Positions 36,800 through 49,342 of a DNA stretch of 64,000 nt are shown here, piece by piece. A model generated the notes under the pieces. It did not search any database, was not told the origin of the DNA, and saw only the letters and a program-made list of their open reading frames with translations. The number at the start of each line of letters is the position of its first letter. Position 1 is the stretch's first letter. Origin of the DNA: Anarhynchus alexandrinus. Lineage: Eukaryota; Chordata; Aves; Charadriiformes; Charadriidae. The stretch lies in assembly GCA_008711295.1 (NCBI GenBank), contig VUYV01000081.1:1326099-1390098 (forward strand), read 5' to 3'. The position numbers and the translations under genes were made by a program.

Positions 36800-37190
36800 T
36801 CTCCAGGCTCCACAGCAAAGCCACCACCGGGAAGGGGAAGGGATCGCGTGGAGCCGGGAAGCAGAAAACAGCTTTGAGAGGAGAGACCTCAAGTGCCCGG
36901 GCAGAGCGGAGGGACAGCCCCGCGGCTCTCCCCTCCGAGGGGGAAGGCGCAGGAGTGGGTGCGAAGCCGCGGCCGGCGCAGGACCAGGGTGCTGAGAGGG
37001 GCAGTCAGGCGGCCAGTTAACCTGGGAGATGCGACAGCTCTGAAAACGTAAAGCTCCGGGCGTGCGCGCGAGTGTGTGTGCGGATACCTCTGCCCTTCTC
37101 TTCTATCGAAGGACTTTTCAGTGACCTTTCAAAAACTGTGAGTCGGCCAGAGGGATTTCAGTCAACTGATTGATACTCGTGACAAGTAAG
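36800..37190 (+). promoter_or_regulatory. CpG island followed by a splice-donor-like site
   Basis: In 36841-37080 I count about 22 CpG in 240 bp with GC near 67%, giving an observed/expected ratio of roughly 0.8-0.9. That meets standard CpG-island criteria, while the surrounding DNA is AT-rich and CpG-poor. About 100 bp downstream, CAAGTAAGT at 37183-37191 is a good donor match on the + strand. Together this resembles a promoter plus a short non-coding first exon. No TATA box or coding frame is evident. It may serve a gene whose later exons lie outside or are unrecognised here. Confidence 0.45.
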
Positions 37191-37191
37191 T

Positions 37192-38994
37192 CTCCCGTGT
37201 AGCTGCTTACACGTGTACTTCAGCACATATATTAAAGGTATCGGGTTTAGACAACAATATATATATTTTCTTAATGCAGCTCTCCTTCAGCCATCCCGCT
37301 AGATTATTCCAGTGGCAGCAGCTGGTCCCTCTCGCAGCCCCGTGTGGTTTCTCGAGGCAGAGATTTAGCAAGGAAATGTCTTTTGACTTCATTCTCCCAT
37401 ACGTTTTAGGCAATGAGTTGTTTGAGTTTTCAGTTCATGTGAGTTGGATAATTATTTTCCCTTTGTTTCTAACTAACCACTCGTTAATTTAGAGGTCCCC
37501 TCTGGACTTACGTGGTGCTGCGTCTGGGACACTGCGACCTGCACGTGCCCACACCAGTGCGGAGCCTCACTCAGGGTCTGCGTCTGGGGCTTTTGGTTCC
37601 TTCTCGTGGGCATTTCCATTTTCATCCAGTTCCCCATTTAAATCAGGTGCTAAGCCTACAAAAAAAAAAAAAACCAAACCCAGGCACTTTTTTTCCTACG
37701 CAAAGATGCCCTAACAAAGAACAGCTAATGGAGCGCATGCAATGGATTTTATGTGATGGGATTTAGTGGCCGTTTTTCATTCATTTTCAGCTACTTGAAA
37801 ATGCGATGCAGAGGTCGCAACCACGGTTTAAAAACAACAGATATGATTTTTTTAAGAGGATGAAAAAGGGAGTGCGTGTGCTTTTATATTCGTGAAGACT
37901 ATTGTCTTAATTTCAAGCAAGTCAGAATAACTCTCCAAAAGATTGAGATTCTGGACAAATGAGATTAAAAAAATCTTTCCAAAGTAATTAAGATAATTCA
38001 AAATTAAATATGCAGTGGAAGAAAAAAAAAACAACAAACCACCAAAACCCAAACAAACCAGTTTGCGTAAACAGCCTGTTAACATGGAAGTCCTAGTGCC
38101 TGCCAAACTCCAACAGCTTCTCTTTTTCCCTTTTTTAAGTAACGGTAGAACACCATTTGCTCATATGAGTCATTTATGTCAGTGCCTGGAGAAGGTGAGA
38201 CGCAGTGACTCCAGTGAAATCCTGTGTGTTGTGTCAAATCTACTGCCTGCTGCTGCTCACCAACCGCAGCATCCATTTCACATCTTATGCATTGGAAAAG
38301 GAAAATATTTTCCCTTCTGTTCCCCCAGTTTACAGTGCCGATGCATCACTGCATCACTCAGAGTATGACACAGACTCCTCTCCAGGAAAGGTAATGAAGT
38401 GAGATCACCCGCAACACAACATTCGTGAGTTTAAATCTGTATGCCTTGGTAATAAGTCGAGCATGGCAGCTCTTTGCCAGCAACATTATTTAAACATTAT
38501 TTAACACGTTACAAGCGTCCTGCCAACAGGGTAGTCAAAATGTAAATGAGCATCTTGAACTGAGAGATTTCCTCGGGAGGGGCAATTAAAAACCAGCAGT
38601 CTTTACAAAAGGAACCACATAGGCCACGGTGGCAGAAGTTTCTCCCCGCTGTTGTGAATGTGTGTGTTTCAGCCTCCGGCTGCACGGATCGCCCACAGCC
38701 GTGCGAGGAGAAGTCATTTTTCATGCTTATCTTGCAAGTCCTGACTGTCGCCATGGGTCTCAATTAACATAGGGCACTGGAAACAGTTTATTTACACAGG
38801 CGTCCCTTCTGATAAGCTATCTCCGTCTTTTTCATCTTCGTTGCATCACATTGAGGCAATACATCGAAAAGTCTAAACAAAATTAGTTGCTGTAGAAATA
38901 GCTTTTGACAACGACCTACCTGGGAAAATGTATTCATGTTGAAATTCCCGAGCAAAGGACTAATTTGCCCCATTAATACTGATTTCTCCATTTT
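37192..38994. other. No recognisable gene
   Basis: Unique AT-rich DNA with an A run at 37661-37673 and an A/C-rich patch near 38020-38060. Open frames up to 117 residues lack domains. Confidence 0.55.
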
Positions 38995-39335
38995 CATAGA
39001 ATCATAGAATGGTTTAGGTCGGAAAGGACCTTGAAGACCATCGAGTTCCAACCCCCCTGCCATAGGCAGGGACACCTCCCACCACACCAGGCTGCCCAAG
39101 GCCACGGCCAGCCTGGCCTTGAACACCTCCAGGGATGGGGCCTCCACAACCTCTCTGGGCAACCTGGGCCAGTGCCTCACCACCCTCACAGTGAACAACT
39201 TCTTCCTCATGGTCAATCTAAACCTGCCCTCTTCCAGTTTGAAGCCATTCCCCCTCGTCCCATCACTCCATGCCCCAGTAAAAAGTCCCTCCCCAGCTCT
39301 CCTGTAGGCCCCTTTAGGGACTGGAAGGCCGAACT
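38995..39335 (-). mobile_element. CR1 LINE 3' portion, about 340 bp
   Basis: Reverse-orientation CR1: inverted tail repeat, conserved 3' block, then ORF2 tail with [20 protein letters not shown] and [18 protein letters not shown]. It stops near 39335 in the part encoding the post-RT segment. It has one base more than the 13.1- and 43.8-kb copies in the CCTAAAGGGG..ACAGG region, so it uses a different frame there. Confidence 0.95.
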
Positions 39336-41968
39336 GCTACTACTTTTGGGAAGCTTGTGTCTTTAAATGCTGCTGAGACATAGCAAAACCCTGACGGATC
39401 AGTCATGGTCAGGCATGACGCCTTTTGAAGAGCTTTCTTGCACTCCCAGATAGCTTCACCTAGACTTAAATTGGATGCTGCAAGCAAAAAATTACAGATT
39501 ATATTTAATCAGTCTCCTGAGCCATCTAGTCCTGTTCAAGAACTTCCTTCACATGCATTTATTAGAACATGGTGGGAAGTAAAAATCTCCCCTTCCTACG
39601 TGACAGCCCACACCGTGAGGCTACTGAGTAATTTTCTGGATGTCTTCCCCCCGTGCAGAGCCACCCTACACTTCAGCAAGAGCTACTGAGAGCTTCTCTC
39701 TGAGCAATCTGTGGCCCAAAAAAGCTGATGGCTGCTGCTTGCTTTGGTGCGAGAGAAGTTCATTGTGTTCCGGAATAGCAGAAAACAATAACGGTCGTGG
39801 GGAAGGTGAACCAAGCAGCTCCTTCCCCCTCTTAAATTATTTTTTCTGACTTAGTTGGGCTTAGCTGAGTTGCAGCCCCGCAGTCGGGTTCTTTGCTCCT
39901 ACCAGCCTTATTTTAAACGCTTTTGTCTCTTCTGTTCCACTGATGTCCTGATGAAGATTGCAGTGAAGATAACAGATAAATTAATTTAACTAGACATTGT
40001 TTTGTGTCCACCTCCTTTCTGGTTTGAGCTCTTTGCCCCAGTCACTAAGTACAGGCATTCTTGGCCTGAAAAAAACAAATCAAAACAAAATTCTTTGCTG
40101 ATTAACCTGTTTTTTTTTTCCAGTGAGGCAGAGGGGGGAAAAGAAGCTTGCGATTGCATTGATTTCCCTTGACCTTCTGGGCAACTTATGTTTGCGCGTT
40201 CTTGACTTCCAGCTTCCCTACCTCTGCAAGAGCTACCTCCAACACATTCCCACGTTGTACGGAAGGACTTCTCATCACTCCCCCAGCCAGGCTCATTCGT
40301 TATGCAGCGCTGTGTTTGATTGTACTTGCCTTCAAATTTTCAATTTGCATCCTCCAGTTAAGTTTTAGAGCCACTGAAGGGTTAGAACAACTCTCTTTAA
40401 TTAAAGCTTTTCTTCTGCCTTCTTTGTACATCATCAGTGATGACAATAACACAGGAAAATTAATAGAAATCAGATAACGGTGGCTATGATGATCCTAAGT
40501 GTTTCTTAAAACAGCTACATTTTAAGCTAAAAACACAAAACAAATCTTTATTTATGGCATTAAGCAGTCTTGAACTGTCCCCAAGATGAAGTGCACTTTT
40601 CATTTTGGATGTATAGTTCCTTCCAAAGCATTAGTGCTTTTGGCTGGCTAACCGCTACATTCCTCCTACCAAATTATTAATTACACAATCTATCAAAGCA
40701 AGTCGTCAGATGAATGGTTTGCCCTGCCTTCTTTGCTTTTTTGCTGTCTCAAATCATCTTCCCACTCACACAGAAGGACGAGCACCACAACTTATCCTCC
40801 TTCTCCCTTCACCTGAAAGAATTTGGGGTTAGGTGTTGGTGACCGAAGGGTGGGAGGAGGGAGGGAGCTTTGGGGGCAGGCGAGAGGAGCGCTGCTCCGT
40901 CCTGGCCTGACTCTGCAGCCTTTGCATGGAATGGTAATGCAGGCCCTGGGGCTGTTCACTATCCTGACCCTAAATTTTCTGAGAGGAGGAAATCCTGTAG
41001 GGAGTCTGGAGTGAGGCATACCTGATCGTAATTTTTGCTATACTGTTGTGATACTCATTTCTCTGACGTTTCCATCTCATTTAACCCCAATGAACTGGAG
41101 GAATAAGCTTTTCGGTGATTAAGGTATTAACAATTTAAAAACAAAAATTGAAACTCCTGTTCTAATTCAACAGTCAGAAAATCATCCTTCTTCTAAACCG
41201 AGGGGGTCTAGTGTCGCGCAATTCGTATTTCATACTTCTCGATCGAATAGCACAGCCTTGGCCCATAGAACTCTGCAGAACATCCGGTCTCCGTTACTAT
41301 TAACACTCTTCCAGAATCCATTCTGTCTTAAATTCTTCTCTCATTTGTTCAAAATCATGCAAATCATAAACCATTCAAAAGTAAGTATAAATCTTTGCCT
41401 GCGTCCTCATGTAAAGCCACCAGCTATCCAATCTGATCAACTTGCATATATGAAATAAAGAATTGTTCACTTTATTTGCTACTCTTATTTTCAGTATTCT
41501 CCTTAGAAAAATAATTTCCCTGTGGCCTCCAAAAAACTTCAGAAAATAGTTTTATTCCATGATTTCTGCAGAAATTCCACTCTTAATAGTTTCTTCTGGC
41601 CCAAGTAATGAGTTTACTCATGCTACACCTCCTCTTTATTAAGAGTGTGTTTTGGAGACTGAAAAATCTAGTCTGCCTTGCTCGAAATACTCTGATCTCA
41701 CATCAGCTCAGGGTTTTAACTTTGATCTTCTGAATACTATAAAAAATGCATCTGAGTAATTGAGGAATTTTCCACGTGCTTTCTCTTCTAACACTGGAAT
41801 GAGCCCAGAGTAATTCTCTTCCAGCCCTATGTCCTGCTGTGACCAAAGCTCAGCCCTGACGTGGTGACCGCCTCCGGCTACCCAACATGTAGACTTCACC
41901 TAATGAATCTGAACCCCCATTCCTGACAATAAAACTGATATAACTGTGTGCCTCATCGCTCCCCAACT
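39336..41968. other. No recognisable gene
   Basis: Unique DNA. 40830-40920 is G-rich on the + strand. Open frames up to 102 residues are unrecognised. Confidence 0.55.
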
Positions 41969-42072
41969 CTTGGGCAGCCTGGTGTGGTGGGAGGTGTCCC
42001 TGCCTATGGCAGGGGGGTTGGAACTCGATGATCTTCAAGGTCCTTTCCAACCTAAACAATTCTATGATTCTT
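41969..42072 (+). mobile_element. CR1 LINE, last 104 bp
   Basis: Sense CR1 from CTTGGGCAGCCTGGTGTGG through the conserved 3' block to ATTCTATGATTCT. Strongly 5'-truncated, nearly identical to the matching part of the copies at 32.2 and 44.3 kb. Confidence 0.95.
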
Positions 42073-43780
42073 TTCTGTCAAAACGATTTGGACTAGAAAA
42101 GACCTACTGGCGGCAGCATCTGAGGTAGCCATGCCCCCTCGGTAGGCGCCTGGGTGCTCACTTCTGCCGTTGAGCAGCACAGGTTGGGATTTTTATGTTT
42201 CTTTTGCTTTGACCCCCTTCTGGCACACAAGCTGTATCAACCTAACATGGTCACTTCAAATTTCAGGAGTGAGAAAACAAAGTGCTTGCTCCGTCTCCAA
42301 AAGCTGCAATGAGATGTGATAATGGTGTTTCTACGTAACAGCTGATGATTTGCCCCTGCTGCAGTGAAAATCGTGACAAGGTATGAAATCATCTCTGTAG
42401 CTGACAGTCCAAGCCATATCCAAAAATGCCAGTATGGACACAGATAGGTGTTCATTGTCATCAAACATTTCTAGTTAGAGAGTTTTCAAGGTAATTTTTC
42501 TTGAAAAAAACAATTAGGGGCAGGAAGAACCTTGAATGTGTTAGAACATATCTTACAGACTGTTCAGGGCTTTGATATTATGCAACAATTCCTGATGACC
42601 AAAATTTTAAAAAAAGAATATTTTCATTAATATGGTCGTTTTGTTTGCAATGAGATGACACAAGCAACTTATATTTTGCTTGTGTACTTTAGTTATCAGT
42701 TAACTCTGCGTTAGGACCACATTTTTGTGTACTGATGTCATTGAAGAGAAGAGAGACAGCTTCTAAGAGGAGCAAATTTAGATTTCAAAGCCTTGAAAAA
42801 CTCTGTAAAGCTGTCCCTACACTAAAAAGAAGTGGCATTTCAGACTCACTCCACTCACCAGTGTTTTCTACTGGCTAACGCGTGCAAACTGATGTGCGTC
42901 TTTCTCCTGTGCAGTAAATCACTATGCATCTTCTAGAGAAGCAGTAGATCTGACATAGGACAGTGGGTTCCAATTGTGGCCGTAGGCATGTAAATGTAGG
43001 TGTGATGACATATGCTGTACATCTCCAGAGAAGCAGTACTCCAGGCTGCATAGCCTTTTCTGAGCTATTTTAGGAGGGAAGCGTTGGCTTTCAAGTGGAA
43101 GAGTTATAGTCCATATGATATCTGCTTTCTGCCTGTGGAGAGAGCATGTGTGCACAGAATCAGAAAATAAAGTATGCCCACATAATTATTTTTTCAGGTT
43201 AATTCGATCCATCCCAACGCGAGATTTCTAATTTCAGTTTAGATTCTATTATTTTGACAAAGATCTTGCATATGTAATATGCATATGTAATATGCAAAAA
43301 TAATAACAGCATTATACTACCTGCCAGACTGAAATGGTGGATTTTGAGTTTAAAGCCACTATAACTTTAACTAAAGTTAGGAACTCTGTTGTTCTGTCTG
43401 GCCACGTGACTTAATTCACTGTCTTACCATTAAATGATTTTTGCTATTCAAAGATAAGGAAGTTGCCACATGCATCTGTCGCATTTTACTGTGCTTTCAA
43501 ATCTGTTGGTAACATTCAAGTGTTGCCCTTAAATATGTAAGTTGTTTCAAAGTTGTGTTAATTTAAATTTAAAAAAAACAACTGTACTCATTATTACTCA
43601 TTTTAATGTTTTCTTGCAGATTACTGTCTTCAGTCAAATATTGACCAGAGAGCATCTGCAGTTATAATCACCCAATATCCTTTCTCCAGAATGAATATCT
43701 ACAGATTTTTTAAAAATAATCATATTCCTGTTACAGAGTCGGTCTAATTTCATGGACTCATCTACAGTCCTCTTCATTCC
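42073..43780. other. No recognisable gene
   Basis: Unique AT-rich DNA. GCATATGTAATAT is repeated exactly twice at 43268-43293. No domain in any frame. Confidence 0.55.
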
Positions 43781-44386
43781 GCATCCTGGGCTGCATCAGA
43801 AGAAGTGTGGCCAGCAGGGCGAGGGAGGGGATTCTGCCCCTCTGCTCCACTCTCATGAGACCCCACCTGGAGTACTGCATCCAGCTCTGGAGTCCCCATC
43901 ATAAGAAGGACATGGACCTGCTGGAGCGTGTCCAGAGGAGAGCCACGAGGATGATCCAAGGGCTGGAGCACCTCTCCTATGAGGAGAGGCTGAAAGAGTT
44001 GGGGCTGTTCAGCCGGGAGAAGAGAAGGCTCCGGGGAGATCTTAGTGCGGCCTTCCAGTCCCTAAAGGGGCTACAGGAGAGCTGGGGAAGGACTTTTTAC
44101 TGGGGCATGGAGTGATAGGACGAGGGGGAATGGCTTCAAACTGGAAGAGGGCAGGTTTAGATTGAACATGAGGAAGAAGTTTTTCACTGTGAGGGTGGTG
44201 AGGCACTGGCACAGGTTGCCCAGAGAGGTTGTTGAGGCCCCATCCCTGGAGGTGTTCAAGGCCAGGCTGGACGTGGCCTTGGGCAGCCTGGTCTGGTGGG
44301 AGGTGTCCCTGCCTATGGCAGGGGGGTTGGAACTCGATGGTCTTCAAGGTCCTTTCCAACCTAAACCATTCTATGATTCTATGATT
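43781..44386 (+). mobile_element. CR1 LINE, longest intact 3' portion (606 bp)
   Basis: Sense CR1 of the main subfamily. ORF2 is open from 43807 ([60 protein letters not shown]) to a stop after WGME at 44115. It continues in another frame from 44162 ([37 protein letters not shown]). It closes with the 3' block and two ATTCTATG units. The same stop and frame change occur in the 13.1-kb copy. No RT catalytic core is present, so it cannot move by itself. Confidence 0.97.
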
Positions 44387-47300
44387 CCTTCACTGTCATG
44401 GGAGCCTACTGGGCCATGCCCAGTAATAGAGCTCTACATTGTCCCTGTACCGTGTGTTGTGGCTCAGGCGGGCGCGTACACTCCTACTGCCACTGACAGG
44501 TACCGCCTAAGACAAGTGCTGGAACAGTGTAGAGGGACACTAAAGGATTTGGTTTCTTCCACTACGAGGCCTTTATAAGTATTTTTATGTACTGCCCTTT
44601 GGAAATGGAGTGGTAACAGCTTTTTATTCGGAGGGGAACATAACAGGATCAGAAGCAGCACAAGATTTTAATTGCTTTTGTTCCTTTCTAATCTTTACCT
44701 TCACACGGCACTCCCTGGAGAGCCTGTGTCGAGGTCTTCCTTGCTGAGCCGGTGCTTGTAAGGAGAAGGAGCTGAGCTTGACATGCAGCTGAAGCAAGGA
44801 AGGGACCCCCAGGTGGGGACACGCCGAGCTCGGGGGTTTTACAGAGCTCAAGGGGAAGGTGGATGTTCGTGCACACATAGCTTTGGCCACAGGTTTCTGG
44901 CAACTCACATCAACTGGCAGGTCACATTTAGATGTTACAATTGTACCAGTTCTCCACAACACACCACAGCTCCTGGAACAGGCCATGGCCAACGAATCAT
45001 ACAGCAAAAGCCACCCACCAATCCTGTTTGGTTCAGTGCAAATACTTCACAGAGTTCAATTTCTAGGAAGGTTAGAAAAGAAACAAGCAGGTCCCCAACC
45101 CAGCAGACAGATAGAGATTTGAGAGAAGGACGGACCTACCCAACAAGTGCCTGTTTCCCCTTGCCCTGAGCTGCCAGGGTCTGGCCTTCTGGCATTGGGA
45201 TCTGAGACCTCAGGGTTTCACAGCAAACCCTGGAACACAGCAGGGACCTCTCCAAAACCCTCGTGCAACCACTTTTTCAATGGTTTTGATCTCTGTGGAA
45301 ACAGAACTGCATTGGGACTGCCCCAAAGTGGCTTTAATTCCTTTCCTTCCTGAGTTTTTGAGACCTGCTTTTGTTGTGCTCACGTCTGTGTGCTTGCTTG
45401 CTTGATAAAGAAAGGTATTGGCCAACTGGCAAAAATGAAAGGATGGAGTGAAACAAAAGAAAAAGTCCTAAATGTATACGCCTCTATTAACAGATGGCTG
45501 AGGAGAGTGGGATGGTAAAAGCATGACAGTCTATAAATAGCTGAAGGATGGAGTTAAAAGATAGTGTTGGGCTAACAGAAGACATATTTTATGAAATACC
45601 AAGATTTTGACATAAAAGTATCAAGATATGTTATAAAAATGTTTAAAAAGAGTGGTCTATTGGAAGAGTCTCCCTCTCCCCTTATCTGCTGTATTTCCAG
45701 AATGCCATAAAGGGAATAAGCCATCCTTTTCTGTAGATGATGTAATTACGTGCTAAAGCAGCAGTTGAAAGTATTACAGTTAATACCCAAAGAAGCTGCT
45801 CTTAAATGAACAATGTGTCCAGACAATGAAGGCGATCATGATCAGAACTAATGTGGCCAAAGTCATGGGCAGTTCTCCTACCACTATTGATAACAAGATG
45901 TCTAAAAAAAAAAAAAGCAGTGCATTGAAGGGTTAAACGCCTTCTTTTTATTCATTGTGTTTGTTTCTGTTGGAGATACGTCTGATTAAACTTTGAGGCA
46001 GATCAGAACAAATTCCTTTTCCACAACAAAAATTAATAAGGATTTTGATTTCCCTATTTTAGGGGAAAATGTCCAAAACAACACCATGGATTTACCAAGG
46101 ATTATGCAGACCAAACTCTTCAAATGTTAAATTCCATGCGGGATGCTAATCCTAAGAGAAACAGTAATAGCCTCTTTTGCTAAGGGAAGATAATCAAATA
46201 TGCTGCAGATTTGCCACAAGCTCCCCCAGCTTTTTTTTTTTGTAGTTTTCTGGTTTGTGTTTTAAATCCTTGTGAAGCTATGTGACTGAACACCACTTGT
46301 TGTAACCTGACAACTCCTCAAAATTTGTCTGGAAGCTCACTGTGGCCAACTCTGTGGATTTAAACACTACTAAAGCTGTTACCTGTACAAAGCTGAAGGC
46401 AAGAGCTAAAAAAATACATAATTTATGCAAACTGCAGGTAAAAATCAGATTAATAAATTCAAAATTGCCATCTGAACTAATTTGCTACTAATTTTAAAAG
46501 CGTTTGAATTTTATTTACATGTCCCACATGAAGAAATTAGCTATGCATCTGAACTTCTGCTCCTCTGATTACCGGATGCGATTTGAACATCTCCATGTCT
46601 GGCTTCTACCGAACACTTGGGCCGATCTAGAGGCATGTGTGTCTATACTTAAGGGATATTGACATTCACAAATTGGCTCAGAGCAGGAAAAGGGAACTTC
46701 CTGATTGTCTCCACCTCCTCAGGTTTGACCTCCCATGATAGAGCAGTCTCACCACATGGGAACCGGGATTTTTTGGGGATAAAACGGAATTGCAAGATGT
46801 ACCCACTAGTAGGCTTTCATCTTAGACTCTCATAAAATATAGACACAGCGTCTGTTAGTGATTAGAAAACTCATGCACATCTGTATATTAAATGCCCTTC
46901 TCAGCAAGGGGTGGGACACGATCCCTACCCCTCCTAGAAGGGACGGCTCAAGAGGTAACATGGATCCATGAATTTGCATTTAGGGTGCACTCCTTGGAAG
47001 AAGTTCACAGGAGTTATCTATGATTTTTAAACAATTTCTAGAGAAAAACAGTCTTGGCAGCTACTCCCAGAACTGCTTCTGGTCTGCAACCAGCGCAGCC
47101 AAGCCTATCAACTGGGCTTGCACAGCCATATTCCATCTCCTTTTTTTGGGCATTAGCCCTGTGAATCTTTCATTGCTTTCTGAATCTTTCACTGCTTTCT
47201 GAATCTTTCACGACTTTCTACACAGTGTCATAGTCCCATCAGGAAGGACCAATAAGACCCATTACAAAACCTGTGACTTGGACTGATGGCTTGGTGGTGT

Positions 47301-49099
47301 CTACAGCACAGCTGATGAGCTCCTTGAGGATGTTCTCTGGCTTAGTTTTGCCCAGAAGGACACCAGTTTTCGTGCTCCCAGGGTGTTCCACGCTGCAAGC
47401 CAAAGCATAGCAGAGGGTGATGAGGACATCTGCTTTGAAGGTGCACTCCTGGCCCAAACGAAGCCAATAACAAAGATGTACCCTCTAGAAATCCTCTTAA
47501 AAATGGGGTATGTTGCTTGGGCACCCTGAGGATGAAAACAGCAACAAACTTCAGTCCCAAGCATCCCCCACAAATGTTTTAGCCATTGTGCTCTGGCATA
47601 AAAAGAGGATACAATAATTACTGTTCCTCCAGCAAACCTCTTCTAGGTGGCTGCACATTTTGGGGGGCTGCTCCGTCCGTTGTGACAGCAGCTCTCAGGG
47701 CAGGAGTCCCCCCGGGGGCTCGGTGCGGGTTGGCAGCAGTGCCTCCATGAATCCCTGAGCCAGGGGGGGTTAATGTCCTTTCGGGATAGCTCTGGACGTT
47801 GCCTTATTTAGCAGAAGAACATTTTTGGATCTGAGTTTGACATCCCCCCTGGAGGCCAACTACCTGCTTTGGGGATTGGGTATCTGGGAGTTGGGCACTA
47901 CAGCATCCAACAAATAGAGAAAGAAGAAAAAAAAAAAAAAAGAAAAAGAAACATTAGGGCTGTCTCCTTAAAAGCAGAATTTCATAGAAGGTAACAGTTT
48001 CAGAATCCGAATATACAGATTTCATATTTCAGGTTCAGAAATACGCAGGCAACACATTCTTAAAAGAAACATTTTCTTGACGTTTCTTGCTGACTTACTG
48101 GGCGCCACTGACTCCTGTCTGCTGGTGGCAGCGCGTAATTGGCCGCTTCTGCCTCTTGTGCCTGCGTCCCTCCCCTCACACGAGCACAGCAAATCCCTAG
48201 CAGTACCCTGTTACTGATAATTTCACATGCGTATTCTTTTGGCCAAGAGCAGGTGAAACTCCTGCATTCACCTCTCCAGTTTAGCAGACTGGCATATTAA
48301 AAAGCAATAATCAAAAAAAAAAAAAAAAGAAAAACCACATAAATCTAAGCACCAAAATTACATTCCTGAAATAAATAAGTACAATACACCCAACTTTGTA
48401 AAAATAAATAAAATGAAAACAGCTCACCATATGGGACTCTGTCAAGCTCTGTGCCTGTGGGTGTAGGCCAATCATCACAAAACACCTCTTTGTATCTGAA
48501 TGTTTTTATTTTTAAAACATATAAAGGCAAAACAACAATAATAACAATAAATGGAATATCTCAGTGTTTTTCACGCTTAGTGCTTCCTATGCAGCAGCCA
48601 TATATGAACCCCGAGCAACACAGGCGAGGGTGCGCACACACTCCTTCTGACCACCCACGTATACAAGGGCAATTATAGCCCAAATTACAAGATGAGTTTA
48701 AAAGATTTTTTCCCCAGCTTTTGTGATTTTTATTGCAGAACGTCATCCAGTCTGAATAATAAGGGCCAGAGAAGATCCCTGATAATGTACATGTATAGAC
48801 CATAACTTCTGTTTCAGCTCCAGCCTATCTTTTAGACAGACTGCCTTTTGGGTAGAAAGCTTTAAAGGATGAAGAATCCTGCATTTTTCTAGGTAAATTG
48901 GTGCAGTGTTTTTTACCCTTTCTACTAAATTGCATATAATTTCTACCCTGAATTTGTCTAAATTCAATTTCCAGGCATTGGATTTCATTATCCTTATTTT
49001 ACTAAATTAAAGAAGTCATTGTAGGAAGTCTTCTCTCCACAGAGGTACTTCTGAAGGCCATGACCACATCACGTGTTAGACTAATTAACTACCCCGAGT
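44387..49099. other. No recognisable gene; unique DNA with simple repeats
   Basis: Homopolymer A runs at 45903-45915, 47927-47941 and 48314-48329, a T run near 46230, and a 19-bp triplicate at 47163-47219. Two overlapping - strand frames at 47239-47573 (72 and 90 residues) read protein-like in places but I cannot match them to a family. Frames at 44624-45169 are unrecognised. Confidence 0.5.
47163..47219. repeat. Tandem repeat, three 19-bp units
   Basis: GAATCTTTCATTGCTTTCT, then the same with CACTGC, then with CACGAC: three adjacent 19-bp units with one to three differences. Confidence 0.9.
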
Positions 49100-49320
49100 C
49101 TCTTAGTTCTCTCTAGACCTCAAATCAAGTTTGTAGCTCTTTCCTGAACTTTTTCTAATCTTTCAGCATCCTTTTCCGAAGCGTGGGGAGAATCAGACGT
49201 GCCCCTGCCCCGCAGGAGCCTCACCGCGGCAACGCAGGACTGCCACGTCCGTCTCTCTTCCTGGCAATCCTGAACTCAAACATCCCAGGACCGCGTTCAC
49301 CTTTGTGGTTTCAACACTGC
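49100..49320 (-). repeat. Probable ancient CR1/L3-type LINE remnant
   Basis: GTAGCTCTTTCCTGAACTTT, TTCAGCATCCTTTTCCGAAG and CATCCCAGGACCGCGTTCACC occur in the order and spacing known from old CR1-like repeats of amniotes, in reverse orientation. No frame survives. It is much more diverged than the other CR1 copies here, so it would be far older. Assigned from remembered consensus wording, not an alignment. Confidence 0.45.
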
Positions 49321-49326
49321 AAGGGG

Positions 49327-49342
49327 AATTTGCATGCAAATT
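49327..49342. promoter_or_regulatory. 16-bp palindrome of overlapping octamer motifs
   Basis: AATTTGCATGCAAATT is a perfect palindrome containing ATTTGCAT and ATGCAAAT, the POU-factor octamer on each strand, overlapping by two bases. Such arrangements can bind POU dimers. No functional evidence here. Confidence 0.35.

Noticed and set aside
44624..45169. Paired 127-128-residue frames on both strands
   Set aside because: Overlapping open frames on opposite strands with no recognisable domain; chance is more likely.
47657..47680. TTTGGGGGGCTGCTCCGTCCG, reminiscent of a retroviral proline primer-binding site
   Set aside because: Needs several indels to fit, and no LTR pair or gag/pol-like frame is visible nearby.
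48743..48988. - strand frame containing MKSNAWKLNLDKFRVEII, reminiscent of a LINE RT motif
   Set aside because: Weak similarity only, and its order relative to the probable old CR1 piece at 49.1 kb is wrong for a single insertion.
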